From positions 1-64,000 of the forward strand of contig CALLOA010000087.1 of NCBI GenBank assembly GCA_938005265.1: DNA of 64,000 nt, given 5' to 3'. Source of the DNA: an uncultured Granulosicoccaceae bacterium (GTDB lineage Bacteria; Pseudomonadota; Gammaproteobacteria; Granulosicoccales; Granulosicoccaceae). The notes below the pieces were generated by a model, which saw only the letters and a program-made list of their open reading frames with translations, was not told the origin of the DNA and did not search any database. Positions 27,759 to 36,509 of this stretch are shown here, in pieces (position 1 is the first letter of the stretch; each line of letters begins with the position of its first letter). The position numbers and the translations under genes are program-made.

Positions 27759-28742
27759 ATGAAACTGGTTCTGGGCACAATGACAATCGGTAATCAGCTG
27801 GATGCTGATGAAGCCTCTTTGCTGCTTGATGAATATGCGGCATCGGGTTTTACGGAGGTAGATACCGCCTACGTCTACAACCAGGGTAAAACAGAAACCG
27901 TATTAGGTGAGTTGCTGTCCTCGAGATCCGGCTCTGATAATTTCAGTCTGGCAGGCAAGGCAAACCCGTCAGCAAATGGCCGTTTGAGCGCAGAAGGTGT
28001 CAGGATGCAGCTCGATACCTCGCTTGAAAGGCTGAAGATTGAAGCACTAGATCTTTTCTATCTGCATTCGCCTGATCTTGAAACGCCGATTGACGAAACT
28101 CTGGGTGAAGTCAATGAGGCCTATCAGCAAGGTCGCATTAAAAATTTCGGTTTGAGTAACTATGCTTCCTGGCAGGTTGCTCAAATTGTTGAAAGATGTG
28201 AGAAGAATGGTTGGTTAAAACCCGTGTGTTATCAGGGAATGTATAACGCCATAACTCGCGACGTGGAGCGGGAGCTTTTTAAATGCCTGGCGGATTACGG
28301 TCTGGCTTTTTATGTCTACAACCCGTTAGCGGGTGGTCTGTTGAGCGGCAAGTACACTAGTCCGGAATACGATCCGGGTTCCCCGCCTCCAGCCCTACCC
28401 GAAACAGGCAGATTTTCCTATCACAAGGGTTATCCGGAGCGTTATTGGAAAGATGATAACCATCGCGCGGTTGCCGGAATTGCGCGTGCTTGTGCAGAAC
28501 ATCAGATCTCCGTGCTGGAGGCTTCTTTTGCGTGGCTGGCACATCATTCAGCAATTGCTGATGGCCTCGGTTACAACGCTGACTATGAGCATGCGGTTGT
28601 TGTCGGGGCCAGTAGCCTTGCACAATTGCAGCAAAATCTGAAAGCCTGGCGGTGCGGGCCGTTGCCTGATGCAGTGGTAGATGCTATTGATGAGGCATGG
28701 TTAATCGCTCAGCCGAGCTGCATCAAGTATTTTCGACCTTGA
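27759..28742 (+). CDS. Aldo/keto reductase
   Basis: 327 residues, NADPH-dependent TIM-barrel oxidoreductase of the aflatoxin-aldehyde-reductase subgroup. The catalytic tetrad regions are VDTAYVYNQGKTE (Asp and Tyr), LAGKANP (Lys) and LFYLHSPD (His). FGLSNYASWQVAQI and the C-terminal VVGASSLAQLQQNL cofactor region are typical. It would reduce aldehydes or ketones in the cytoplasm. It stands alone with 134 bp upstream and 140 bp downstream; a link to the neighbouring catabolic genes is possible but unproven. Confidence 0.9.
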   Translation: MKLVLGTMTIGNQLDADEASLLLDEYAASGFTEVDTAYVYNQGKTETVLGELLSSRSGSDNFSLAGKANPSANGRLSAEGVRMQLDTSLERLKIEALDLFYLHSPDLETPIDETLGEVNEAYQQGRIKNFGLSNYASWQVAQIVERCEKNGWLKPVCYQGMYNAITRDVERELFKCLADYGLAFYVYNPLAGGLLSGKYTSPEYDPGSPPPALPETGRFSYHKGYPERYWKDDNHRAVAGIARACAEHQISVLEASFAWLAHHSAIADGLGYNADYEHAVVVGASSLAQLQQNLKAWRCGPLPDAVVDAIDEAWLIAQPSCIKYFRP

Positions 28743-28882
28743 TCCTTGTTTGGTAAATGAGGCAGTAATCAAGTTTGTGAAATTTTCAGCACACTTGTTA
28801 TTGCAAAAACGAAGTTAGTGCAAAACGCGAAAACGAATGGGGCAGTGTTCTGTGCCAATTCATAAGAGTATTTTTTTTAAAT

Positions 28883-29803
28883 ATGTCTGAAAACAATCCA
28901 ACAGTGGTATTGCTCGACGGGTCTATGGGGCAGGAGCTGGTTAATCGCAGTGGAAAATCGCCTACCAATTTGTGGGCCACTCAGTCACTGATTGATGACC
29001 CGCCACTGGTCAGAAGCCTGCATGAAGATTACCTTAAGGCTGGTGCAACAGTAATCACTGTCAACACGTATTCCTGCACGCCGGAAAGATTGGCAGTTGC
29101 GGGTATAGAAAATCAATTTGAATCGCTGCAATCTACAGCTCTTGATGTTGCCAATGAGGCACGCGAGAATCTTGGATTGGCTGCTGATGTCGCGGTTGCC
29201 GGTTGTCTGCCGCCATTGGTCGGGAGTTATCGGCCTGACCGATCACCGGACTACCAGACATCGTTTGATACCTATAGCAAGGTGGTTGAGATTCAGCAAG
29301 GTCGGGTTGATTGTTTTTTGTGTGAAACGGTCTCATCCATTACAGATGCCAGAGCTGTGGTCTCTGCGGCTAATCAGTCAGGAAAACCGGTATGGGTAGG
29401 GCTAAGTGTTTCGGATGATAATCCTGAATGCTTACGCAGTGGTGAGCCATTGCTTGAAGCGCAAGCTACGCTATCCGAGCTGGGTGTTGCCCGGCAATTG
29501 CTTAATTGCAGTCGCCCTGAATCAATTGATGCTGTTTTTGAAACGTTTGCAAAGCGTGCAGCACTATCGGGTGCGTATGCTAACGGGTTTTCTTCGGTGG
29601 CAGAGTTGCTTCCCGGTAAAACAGTGGAAGTTTTGCAGGCTCGCAAGGATCTTGATCCCCCTGCCTATGCTGAATTTGCCATGAAGTGGGTGCGTGAAGG
29701 TGCGCAACTTGTTGGCGGTTGTTGTGAAGTGGGGCCACAACATATTGGCTTCCTGTCCGAAGCTTTGATCAAAGCCGGTTACACAATGAGCAAAGGGGTC
29801 TGA
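28883..29803 (+). CDS. Homocysteine S-methyltransferase family protein
   Basis: 306 residues of the zinc-dependent Hcy-methyltransferase family (BHMT, MmuM, MetH N-domain). The start LLDGSMGQEL is characteristic, and the zinc ligands are in LLNCSRPE and GGCCEVGP. It transfers a methyl group from a donor (S-methylmethionine, betaine or another methyl onium compound) to homocysteine. Given the two betaine/carnitine-type Rieske enzymes in the window, a betaine-type donor is plausible, but this cannot be read from the sequence. The GGT-like gene follows after eight bases, so the two form an operon. Confidence 0.87.
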   Translation: MSENNPTVVLLDGSMGQELVNRSGKSPTNLWATQSLIDDPPLVRSLHEDYLKAGATVITVNTYSCTPERLAVAGIENQFESLQSTALDVANEARENLGLAADVAVAGCLPPLVGSYRPDRSPDYQTSFDTYSKVVEIQQGRVDCFLCETVSSITDARAVVSAANQSGKPVWVGLSVSDDNPECLRSGEPLLEAQATLSELGVARQLLNCSRPESIDAVFETFAKRAALSGAYANGFSSVAELLPGKTVEVLQARKDLDPPAYAEFAMKWVREGAQLVGGCCEVGPQHIGFLSEALIKAGYTMSKGV

Positions 29804-29811
29804 AAATTCAC

Positions 29812-31428
29812 ATGGCAAACAGTACTTTTGATTGGCAGGTACCTTATCCGCATCCACGCACTCCGGTGTTTGCACGTAATGTAGTCGCAACCTCTCAGCC
29901 GCTGGCTGCTCAGGCGGGGCTGCACATTCTTAGAATTGGTGGCAATGCAGTTGATGCGGCAATCGCGGCGGCCGCCGCGATTGCAATCGTGGAGCCGATC
30001 TCTAATGGTTTGGGAAGTGACGCGTTTGCCATAATCTGGGATGGCCGTCAATTACATGGACTGAACGCGTCGGGCATAGCTCCGGCCACCTGGGATACTG
30101 CCTACTTTGGTAAACGCCATGGTGGCACCATGCCAGAGCGCGGAGTTGACACGATTACGGTGCCCGGTGCTGTAGCTGGTTGGGGTGCCATGCATAAAAA
30201 GTTTGGCAGCTTGCCGATGGGAGATTTGTTAGCACCGGCAATTGAGCTTGCCGAGGGTGGTTATGCGGTGGCACCAGCTGTGCAAAGAAAGTGGCAAAGT
30301 CAGGCAGGGTTATTACACCAGCAACCCGGTTTCAAGGAAGTGTTTATGCCTCAGGGGCGTGCGCCACATGTAGGTGAGCGTATGACTATGCCGGGAGCTG
30401 CTGCTACTCTGAAAGCCATCGCTGATGAAGGAGCTGACACTTTTTATCAGGGGGAAACCGCTGATCGCTTGGTGGGTTTTTTGCAGCAACACAATGCAAC
30501 GCTTACAAAGGCAGACCTTGAATCTTTGCAGCCAGAATGGTGTGGAACGATTGCTTGTGACTATCGCGGTTACCAAGTGCATGAAATACCACCAAGCGGG
30601 CAGGGGATCGCAGCCCTTATGGCGCTTGGCATTCTTGATCAATTTGATTTGCAAGGGCATGCGCCGGATTCGGTTGAGGTACGTCACTTGCAGATCGAGG
30701 CGATGAAAGCGGCCTTTGCCGATGTCTATCGTTACGTAGGCGATATACGTTACATGAAGGACGTTACTGTTGACGATTTACTGGATAAAAATTATCTGCA
30801 ATCACGTGCGAAGCTGATTAGTCCGTCGAAGGCTACTCATTTTTCACATGGCCAGCCACCCCAAGGAGGCACCATCTACATGACGGCTGCTGATTCAAGC
30901 GGCATGATGGTGTCTTTTATTCAATCCAACTATATGGGATTTGGTTCTGGTGTGGTTGCGCCTGATATTGGTGTTTCACTGCAGAATCGCGGTGCCGGAT
31001 TTTGCCTTGATGATGGTCATCCCAATCAGGTGGCTCCCGGCAAAAGGCCTTTTCACACCATTATTCCCGGTTTTCTTATGCACCAGCGCAAGCCGCAAAT
31101 GAGCTTTGGCGTAATGGGTGGCAGTATGCAACCGCAAGGTCATATGCAAACGATTAGCAGAATGATCGATCACCAACAAAATCCGCAGGCGGCTTGTGAT
31201 GCAGCTCGCTGGCGAGTGCATGATGGTTTGAAAATTGATCTGGAAAAAGAAATTGAGCCAAACGTTGCTGATGCACTAGGTCAATTGGGCCACGAGATTA
31301 CCAGCGTTGAAGATAGTTATATGGATTTCGGATCGGGTCAGTTTATCTGGCGCATGTCGGATGATATTAAGGATGGTTATGTGGCTGCCAGTGATAGCCG
31401 GCGTGATGGTCATGCTGCCTGTTTCTAG
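29812..31428 (+). CDS. Gamma-glutamyltransferase-like Ntn hydrolase, no signal peptide
   Basis: 538 residues. GGT family features: LRIGGNAVDAAIAAAA, EPISNGLGSDAFAI, GVDTITVPGAVAGWG, and the self-cleavage site before the nucleophile Thr in GGTIYMTAAD, with FHTIIPGFL and FGVMGGSMQPQGHMQ in the small subunit. Most bacterial GGTs are exported; this one starts directly with MANSTFDWQVPYPHPR and has no signal, so it should be cytoplasmic, as in the group that hydrolyses cephalosporin-like or gamma-glutamylated intermediates of amine catabolism. It is in an operon with the homocysteine methyltransferase homologue. Confidence 0.88.
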   Translation: MANSTFDWQVPYPHPRTPVFARNVVATSQPLAAQAGLHILRIGGNAVDAAIAAAAAIAIVEPISNGLGSDAFAIIWDGRQLHGLNASGIAPATWDTAYFGKRHGGTMPERGVDTITVPGAVAGWGAMHKKFGSLPMGDLLAPAIELAEGGYAVAPAVQRKWQSQAGLLHQQPGFKEVFMPQGRAPHVGERMTMPGAAATLKAIADEGADTFYQGETADRLVGFLQQHNATLTKADLESLQPEWCGTIACDYRGYQVHEIPPSGQGIAALMALGILDQFDLQGHAPDSVEVRHLQIEAMKAAFADVYRYVGDIRYMKDVTVDDLLDKNYLQSRAKLISPSKATHFSHGQPPQGGTIYMTAADSSGMMVSFIQSNYMGFGSGVVAPDIGVSLQNRGAGFCLDDGHPNQVAPGKRPFHTIIPGFLMHQRKPQMSFGVMGGSMQPQGHMQTISRMIDHQQNPQAACDAARWRVHDGLKIDLEKEIEPNVADALGQLGHEITSVEDSYMDFGSGQFIWRMSDDIKDGYVAASDSRRDGHAACF

Positions 31429-31953
31429 AATTGTTACTGTCAGAGCTTAAGTCAGGTGTATGCGAGGTTGGTTTATGGAAGGTTGATTTATGCAGGGTTG
31501 ATTTATGTAAGTCAGATGTATCTGTGTTCCTACGTGTTTGTATTATTGTTTGTTTTGCCTTAGGCCAACACGCTGTACTAAAAACCTGATAATTGGATCT
31601 TTCAGCGTAGAGTTCTGCTTTGCCTGTTTGATGCACTTTAGATCTCTAAGCGCGAAGCTTGGCATGTCATCAATACTTCGTACTGTTGTCGAAAATATTC
31701 CAAAGACACGAGCGAATTACTTGAGCGGTTTTGTTCAAGCTCCGTAGTCGCGGGTTGCTTGGGAACTGCAACCGTTATCAAATAGTACTTAGCCCCTGCG
31801 GGTGCTGATTTTAAACCCTTTGGATGGTTTTTGAGCCCGGACATGCGATAGAAATGAAATTGCAGGCTTGTTCTCATTTAAGTGAAAGCAGGTCGCAATT
31901 GTGGTATACATGAAGCGACGCCGATTGACGGCTCATCTATGGAGAAGGTAAAT
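31429..31953. other. 525-bp spacer before tctC, repeat-bearing, no gene found
   Basis: The spacer holds a 5 x 15-bp tandem array at its left end and several weak inverted repeats (GGTTGC with GCAACC near 31754-31774, CTTGA with TCAAG near 31720-31739). Short frames in it are low in ribosome sites and are explained by the repeat. The tctC promoter is presumably here, but no convincing boxes were located. Confidence 0.5.
31450..31524. repeat. Five exact-length 15-bp tandem units
   Basis: AGTCAGGTGTATGCG, AGGTTGGTTTATGGA, AGGTTGATTTATGCA, GGGTTGATTTATGTA and AGTCAGATGTATCTG run without gaps from 31450 to 31524. The three inner units share GGTTGATTTATG with one or two changes; the outer two share AGTCAGxTGTAT. 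It lies 21 bp after the GGT-like stop. Confidence 0.9.
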
Positions 31954-32922
31954 ATGAAAAGATTTCTCGCTTCTTTTACAGCATGTTTGGGGTTATCGGT
32001 AGCTGCTTCAGTCAGTACCACAGCACATGCAGCAGACATCCCCTGTGATACCGCAAAGCTTATCGTTCCCTGGAAAGCTGGAGGTGGTACGCACATTATT
32101 TTTTCGATTTTCGAAAAAACCATTCAGGAAATGGACATAACACCGAAGATCAAAGTGGTTACGGTGCCGGGGCAAGGTGGTAACAAAGGTGCCAAAGAAG
32201 CGGCAAAAGCAAAAGCCGACGGTTGTACCTTATTTGCCATCCATCAATCTGCAGTGACCAGTTATCTCAACGGCCGCGTTGATTTTCATTTCGACGGTTT
32301 TGATACTGTAGCCAATCTGACGTCGACACCGGATATTGTTGGTGCAGCGGCTGACGTTGAATATAACAATTTTGAAGAATTTACCGCATACGCCAAAGCC
32401 AATCCTGAAACAATCAAGGCTGGTGCAACCTTCGGTTCTACCAGTCACTTTATCTGGTTACTAATGGAAGAGAAAATGGGAATCAAGTTCTCTTATGTTC
32501 CCTACGATGGTACATCTGAGCGTATGACTGCACTACTTTCAGGTGCGATCGATATGGGGTCACTGAATGTAGCGTCTGGTCGAACGCATCTTGAATCGGG
32601 TGCTTTAAAAGGTTTTGCGATTGCTTCTGAGGAACGTTCAAAGCACTTACCGGATATGCCTACTCTTAAAGAGCTGGGTGTTGATATGACGTTTGCACTG
32701 GAGCGTGGCATTGTTGCGCCTAAAGGCACACCGAAGGATGTGATCGATCATTGGGCCGGAGTGTTTAAAGCGGCAGCTGAAAATACAGATCTGCTGGCAC
32801 AAATGGATTCCAAAGGTACCGATGTCAGTTTTCAAGGCCCGGACGATTATCAGGCCTGGGCTGATGCGTTGTACAGCGACTACGAAACTGTTGCTATCAA
32901 AATTGGCATGTTCAAGAAGTAG
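31954..32922 (+). CDS. tctC: Tripartite tricarboxylate transporter substrate-binding protein
   Basis: 322 residues from ATG 31954, with AAGG a few bases upstream. A signal peptide (FLASFTACLGLSVAASVSTTAHA) is followed by the Bug/TctC fold: KLIVPWKAGGGT, VVTVPGQGGNKGAKEAAKAKADGCTL, and GSTSHFIWLLMEEK. It binds a carboxylate in the periplasm for the TctAB permease encoded next. The ligand is unknown; the downstream enzymes suggest a sugar acid or similar hydroxy acid. A GC-rich hairpin and a repeat array separate it from tctB. Confidence 0.9.
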   Translation: MKRFLASFTACLGLSVAASVSTTAHAADIPCDTAKLIVPWKAGGGTHIIFSIFEKTIQEMDITPKIKVVTVPGQGGNKGAKEAAKAKADGCTLFAIHQSAVTSYLNGRVDFHFDGFDTVANLTSTPDIVGAAADVEYNNFEEFTAYAKANPETIKAGATFGSTSHFIWLLMEEKMGIKFSYVPYDGTSERMTALLSGAIDMGSLNVASGRTHLESGALKGFAIASEERSKHLPDMPTLKELGVDMTFALERGIVAPKGTPKDVIDHWAGVFKAAAENTDLLAQMDSKGTDVSFQGPDDYQAWADALYSDYETVAIKIGMFKK

Positions 32923-32944
32923 TCAGGCGATAAAGCCAGCGCCG

Positions 32945-32967
32945 GGCGGCGTTTCTTGAACGCCGCC
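32945..32967 (+). terminator. GC-rich hairpin after tctC (attenuator or mRNA stabiliser)
   Basis: GGCGGCGTT and AACGCCGCC form a perfect 9-bp stem with a 5-base loop, 22 bp after the tctC stop. No T-run follows, so it may protect the tctC message or limit read-through, giving more binding protein than permease, as is common for such operons. Confidence 0.55.
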
Positions 32968-33066
32968 TGTCATGCTGATTGCACGCACTTACTGTCTTTT
33001 ACCGTTTGCTGGCTAATCCCTCATGCGCCCTGATAAATTGCTCCGATATCGTGGCTTTACGATTTG

Positions 33067-33171
33067 CAGATCGGTGTTTAGAAAATCGGTGTTTTACAGA
33101 TCGGTTGTTTACAGATCGGTTGTTTACAGATCGGCGATAGGCAAATCAGTGAATAGCATATCGGCAAAAGC
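33067..33171. repeat. Seven tandem units of 14-16 bp
   Basis: Units begin at 33067, 33081, 33097, 33112, 33127, 33142 and 33157. The two central units are identical (CAGATCGGTTGTTTA); neighbours such as CAGATCGGTGTTTA and CAAATCAGTGAATAG are degenerate. The array ends 66 bp before tctB. Confidence 0.9.
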
Positions 33172-33237
33172 GTCGCATGGCTTTTCTTTGTCACAACTAC
33201 CCGGGCACACGTTATCTCAGTCGGGAGAATCTCGTCA

Positions 33238-33780
33238 ATGAGCAAAGCAATCAGTCGCGATGTTTTGGTTGCGGTTTTCCTTTTAGTGGTTTGCGGCGTG
33301 TTATGGGTTGCAAGCTTTGATATCAGAACACCCGACTACGGTCAATTGAGTCCTGCTACCTGGCCACGCATTATTATCGGGGTAATGACGTTTCTATCGT
33401 TGATCTTCCTGGTCCAGTCTGTTCGTGAAGCGCAACGCTCTGCTGTCAGCGTAACTGCCGGGTCAACGAACACTATCGCCGAAGGTGACGATATTGAAGC
33501 TCAGCGGCAGCCGGGCATAGCTGGTTTTTATGCCTACTGGAAAAACGTCATCTGGTGCTTTGTATTGTTCGGCTTGTATCTATGGTCGATGCCCTATCTG
33601 GGCATGTTGGTGGCTGCGATGCTGTTTGTCTTTCTTCTACTTTCGGCCTTAGGTGGTTGGCAGCCAAAAAAACTTCTGTTGCATGCGTTGATTGCATTGG
33701 GAACAGTTGGTGGTATGTGGAGTATTTTTACCTTCGGTCTGGGCGTCATATTGCCGGGTGGTGAATTGTTCGCTTCATAG
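33238..33780 (+). CDS. tctB: Tripartite tricarboxylate transporter small membrane subunit
   Basis: 180 residues with four predicted helices (VLVAVFLLVVCGVLWVA; IIIGVMTFLSLIFLV; VIWCFVLFGLYLWSM; LVAAMLFVFLLLSAL) plus a last one at the C-terminus, and the TctB-typical N-terminal SPATWPRIIIG. It partners TctA in the inner membrane. A GGGAG ribosome site lies ten bases before ATG 33238. The order tctC-tctB-tctA is standard. Confidence 0.88.
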   Translation: MSKAISRDVLVAVFLLVVCGVLWVASFDIRTPDYGQLSPATWPRIIIGVMTFLSLIFLVQSVREAQRSAVSVTAGSTNTIAEGDDIEAQRQPGIAGFYAYWKNVIWCFVLFGLYLWSMPYLGMLVAAMLFVFLLLSALGGWQPKKLLLHALIALGTVGGMWSIFTFGLGVILPGGELFAS

Positions 33781-33893
33781 CAATGCACATATTACGAAGC
33801 ATTTTTAACAAAAGGTGTTTAGCTCGTAAAGCTGAAGATGCGCTGTCCTTTAGCCAAGACGATTTGTCAGTATCAACACAGTGAGTCACACCC

Positions 33894-35534
33894 ATGGTTC
33901 TTGATAATCTGCTACTGGCGTTTGCTGAGATAGGCAATCTCACCACCCTGGTTCTGATGGTTGTTGGTGTTGCTGCCGGTTTGCTGGCCGGGTCCATCCC
34001 CGGTTTCACGATTGCCATGGCTGTTGTTCTGACATTGCCCTTTACCTTCAGCATGCCAGCAAGCCAGGGGTTGGCCGTTATGGTGAGCGTGCTGGTAGGT
34101 GGGCTTTCCGGTGGCCTTATGTCCGGAATTCTGACCGGTATCCCGGGAACACCGTCATCGGTAGCTACCACCTTCGATGGTTTTCCCATGGCACGTCAGG
34201 GGCGCCCGGGTTTCGCCTTAGGGCTGGGTGTCTGGTCTTCGTTCTGTGGCGGCATGATCAGCGCCTGTATTCTTGTATTGTTTGCGCCGCAGCTGGCGCG
34301 TGTCGGCCTGGAATTCCAACCCTGGGATTTCTTCATGCTGGTGATATTTGCACTCACAGTAACGGCTAGCCTGGCCGGCCGTCATCTCATCAAGGGTCTG
34401 ATTGCTGGAGCGGTAGGCTTGTTTATTCGTACTGTGGGTGAGGATGAAGCGGTTGGCATGGCACGCTTTAATTTCGGCAACGATGAGTTGCTGGGTGGCT
34501 TTGATTTTATTGCAGTGCTGATTGGTCTGTTTGCCTTCAGTCAGCTGCTCTCTGATGTACGTGACCCTGCAGCTGCAAAACGCGCATTAACCGACCGGGG
34601 AAACATCCGTATACGCATTGAACATGTCAATGCAATCAAGGCATTGTTCAAGCGATGGACTACCGTAATCCGCTCCTCCCTGATAGGTGTCTTTGTTGGA
34701 ATCTTGCCGGGTGCAGGTGGCTCAATCGCTAATATATTGGCTTACGATCAAGCTAAAAAGGCATCAAAAGATCCGGATAGTTTTGGAACAGGTGTGCCGG
34801 AAGGGATTATCGCGCCGGAGTCATCCAATAATGCGGTGGAAGGTGGAGCATTAACTCCATTGATGGCGCTAGGTATTCCGGGCGATGTAACAGCGGCCAT
34901 TATGCTGGGTGCTCTGCTGATTCATGATGTCGTGCCGGGTCCGACATTTATTGCAGAAGAGCCGGTGCTGGCTTACTCCATCTTTATTGCTTTCTTCGCA
35001 GCGAACTTCATTATGCTTGGCCTGCAGTCGATGATGTTGCGCGTGTTTGTGTTGGTTACCCGCATACCGATGTACGTGCTGGCTGCCGTTATTCTTGCGT
35101 TCAGTTCGATTGGTGTGTTTGCACTCAACAACATTACTTTTGATGTCTGGACATTGTTCTGGTTCGGTTTGCTTGGTTTCGCGATGCGTCAGGCAGGGTT
35201 CCCGTTAGCACCGATGATTCTTGGCGTGGTACTGGGCAATATTGCGGAGCTTAACCTGAGCCGCGCGCTGGCCATTACAACAGATCCACTACCATTTTTT
35301 ACACGACCGTGGGCATTGTTCTTTTTGCTGATCGCTATTTACTCTGCAATGTTCCCATGGTTTCAGGAGCAGCGTGAGAAAGGTGTGCGTTGGACGCGAT
35401 TTTATGGCCCCAGCCTATTAGTTATAGTGTCCTTGCCTCTTTTCATGATGGGTGGGCAGGTAAGGCCTGTACTTGCCACGATTGCTTTATTACTTGGTGC
35501 TTTTCTGCTTTTCCGTTCCTGGAAGGCTGCTTGA
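33894..35534 (+). CDS. tctA: Tripartite tricarboxylate transporter large membrane subunit
   Basis: 546 residues with about twelve helices. The TctA signatures are GLLAGSIPGFTIAMAVVLTLP, LMSGILTGIPGTPSSVATTFDG and the repeated second-half motif VGILPGAGGSIANILAYDQAKK followed by PEGIIAPESSNNAVEGGALTP. It is the secondary-transport channel fed by TctC. The start lies 113 bp after tctB. Confidence 0.95.
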   Translation: MVLDNLLLAFAEIGNLTTLVLMVVGVAAGLLAGSIPGFTIAMAVVLTLPFTFSMPASQGLAVMVSVLVGGLSGGLMSGILTGIPGTPSSVATTFDGFPMARQGRPGFALGLGVWSSFCGGMISACILVLFAPQLARVGLEFQPWDFFMLVIFALTVTASLAGRHLIKGLIAGAVGLFIRTVGEDEAVGMARFNFGNDELLGGFDFIAVLIGLFAFSQLLSDVRDPAAAKRALTDRGNIRIRIEHVNAIKALFKRWTTVIRSSLIGVFVGILPGAGGSIANILAYDQAKKASKDPDSFGTGVPEGIIAPESSNNAVEGGALTPLMALGIPGDVTAAIMLGALLIHDVVPGPTFIAEEPVLAYSIFIAFFAANFIMLGLQSMMLRVFVLVTRIPMYVLAAVILAFSSIGVFALNNITFDVWTLFWFGLLGFAMRQAGFPLAPMILGVVLGNIAELNLSRALAITTDPLPFFTRPWALFFLLIAIYSAMFPWFQEQREKGVRWTRFYGPSLLVIVSLPLFMMGGQVRPVLATIALLLGAFLLFRSWKAA

Positions 35535-35581
35535 CGACACCGAGTGTATTAAACAGAGTTGTCTGAATCGGGATTGTTGGT

Positions 35582-36385
35582 ATGACAAATGTTGCGATTG
35601 GTAGTCTTGGCACTATCGGCTTGCGTGTTGCGAAAAAGCTGGATGACGGTCTTGAAGGTTTATCGCTGACGGCGATTTCAGCAAATGATCAGGATGCCGC
35701 ACGAAAGAAAATTCAAAACTTCAAGCAGCCCCCTCAGGTTGTAGCGTTGAGCGAATTGGCAACTCATGCTGATATTGTTGTTGAGTGTGCGCCTGCAGCC
35801 GTTTTTCGGGAAATAGCCGAGCCGGTTATTGATGCGGGCAAAAAATTTATGCCCTTGAGTGTCGGTGCTTTGCTCAGCCATTGGGATCTGGTTGACCGGG
35901 CGGCGCAGACCGGGGCGCGTATTCTCGTGCCATCGGGTGCCTTACTGGGGCTGGATGCGGTAAGGGCGGCCAAGGAGGGGCAGTTCAAAAGCGTATCAAT
36001 GGTGACTCGCAAACCGCCGGCAGGTCTGGCTGGAGCGCCGCATTTGGTGGACAACAATATTTCCATAGAAAACCTGAGCGAACCCAAGTTGGTATTCGAA
36101 GGGTCGGCGCGCGATGGCGCACGAGGTTTTCCTGCCAATGTCAATGTTGCAGCGGCTCTGTCGCTGGCAGGCCCGGGCCCGGATAATACGTCATTGCAAA
36201 TCTGGGCAGACCCGACGGTTGAGCGCAATACCCATCGCATCAAGGTTGAAGCGGATAGTGCAAGCTTTGAAATGCAGATGTATTCAATCCCGACAACCGA
36301 GAAGCCGGCTACCGGGCGTATTGTTGCTTTGAGCGTGATTGCCAGCTTGAGAGCTCAAGTGTCGCCGCTGGTCATTGGTGCATAA
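35582..36385 (+). CDS. Aspartate dehydrogenase-like (DUF108) oxidoreductase
   Basis: 267 residues. The Rossmann start reads VAIGSLGTIGLRVAKKL, followed by VVECAPAAVFREIAEPVIDAG, the conserved VPSGALLGLDAVRAA and AGPGPDNTSLQIWADP with NTHRI containing the likely catalytic His. Characterised relatives (NadX) oxidise aspartate for NAD synthesis. Here the gene sits inside a transporter/kinase/lyase/dehydratase group and no nadA or nadC is near, so a different 2-amino or 2-hydroxy acid substrate is likely. The cofactor should be NAD(P). Confidence 0.83.
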   Translation: MTNVAIGSLGTIGLRVAKKLDDGLEGLSLTAISANDQDAARKKIQNFKQPPQVVALSELATHADIVVECAPAAVFREIAEPVIDAGKKFMPLSVGALLSHWDLVDRAAQTGARILVPSGALLGLDAVRAAKEGQFKSVSMVTRKPPAGLAGAPHLVDNNISIENLSEPKLVFEGSARDGARGFPANVNVAAALSLAGPGPDNTSLQIWADPTVERNTHRIKVEADSASFEMQMYSIPTTEKPATGRIVALSVIASLRAQVSPLVIGA

Positions 36386-36509
36386 TGACTTCAACAGGCC
36401 GGCCCGGGTAGTCGCTGGGTCTATCCAACCATTTCAATTTTTACCACTATTGCTTATGGGGTAATATTGAATCAGGGTACCTTCAATACACTACTATCTG
36501 TAATGCGCC

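Larger units (their letters stand above)
32923..33237. other. 315-bp spacer between tctC and tctB
   Basis: The spacer contains a strong hairpin just after tctC and a seven-unit 15-bp array. A frame across the array reads repeated Tyr-Arg-Ser-Val-Val and is not credible as a protein. Confidence 0.6.

Noticed and set aside
31450..31524. CRISPR array
   Set aside because: The units touch each other without spacers, are only 15 bp long, and no cas genes exist in the window.
31367..31636. Possible minus-strand protein with repeated His-Lys-Ser-Thr
   Set aside because: Same reason as above; it also runs antisense into the GGT-like gene.
33023..33241. Possible 72-residue protein with repeated Tyr-Arg-Ser-Val-Val
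   Set aside because: It exists only because the tandem unit is 15 bp and so keeps the frame; the start lacks a ribosome site and the text outside the array is not protein-like.
35582..36385. nadX of the NAD biosynthetic pathway
   Set aside because: The fold matches, but no nadA or nadC is present and the gene is inside a catabolic operon, so I gave only the family name.
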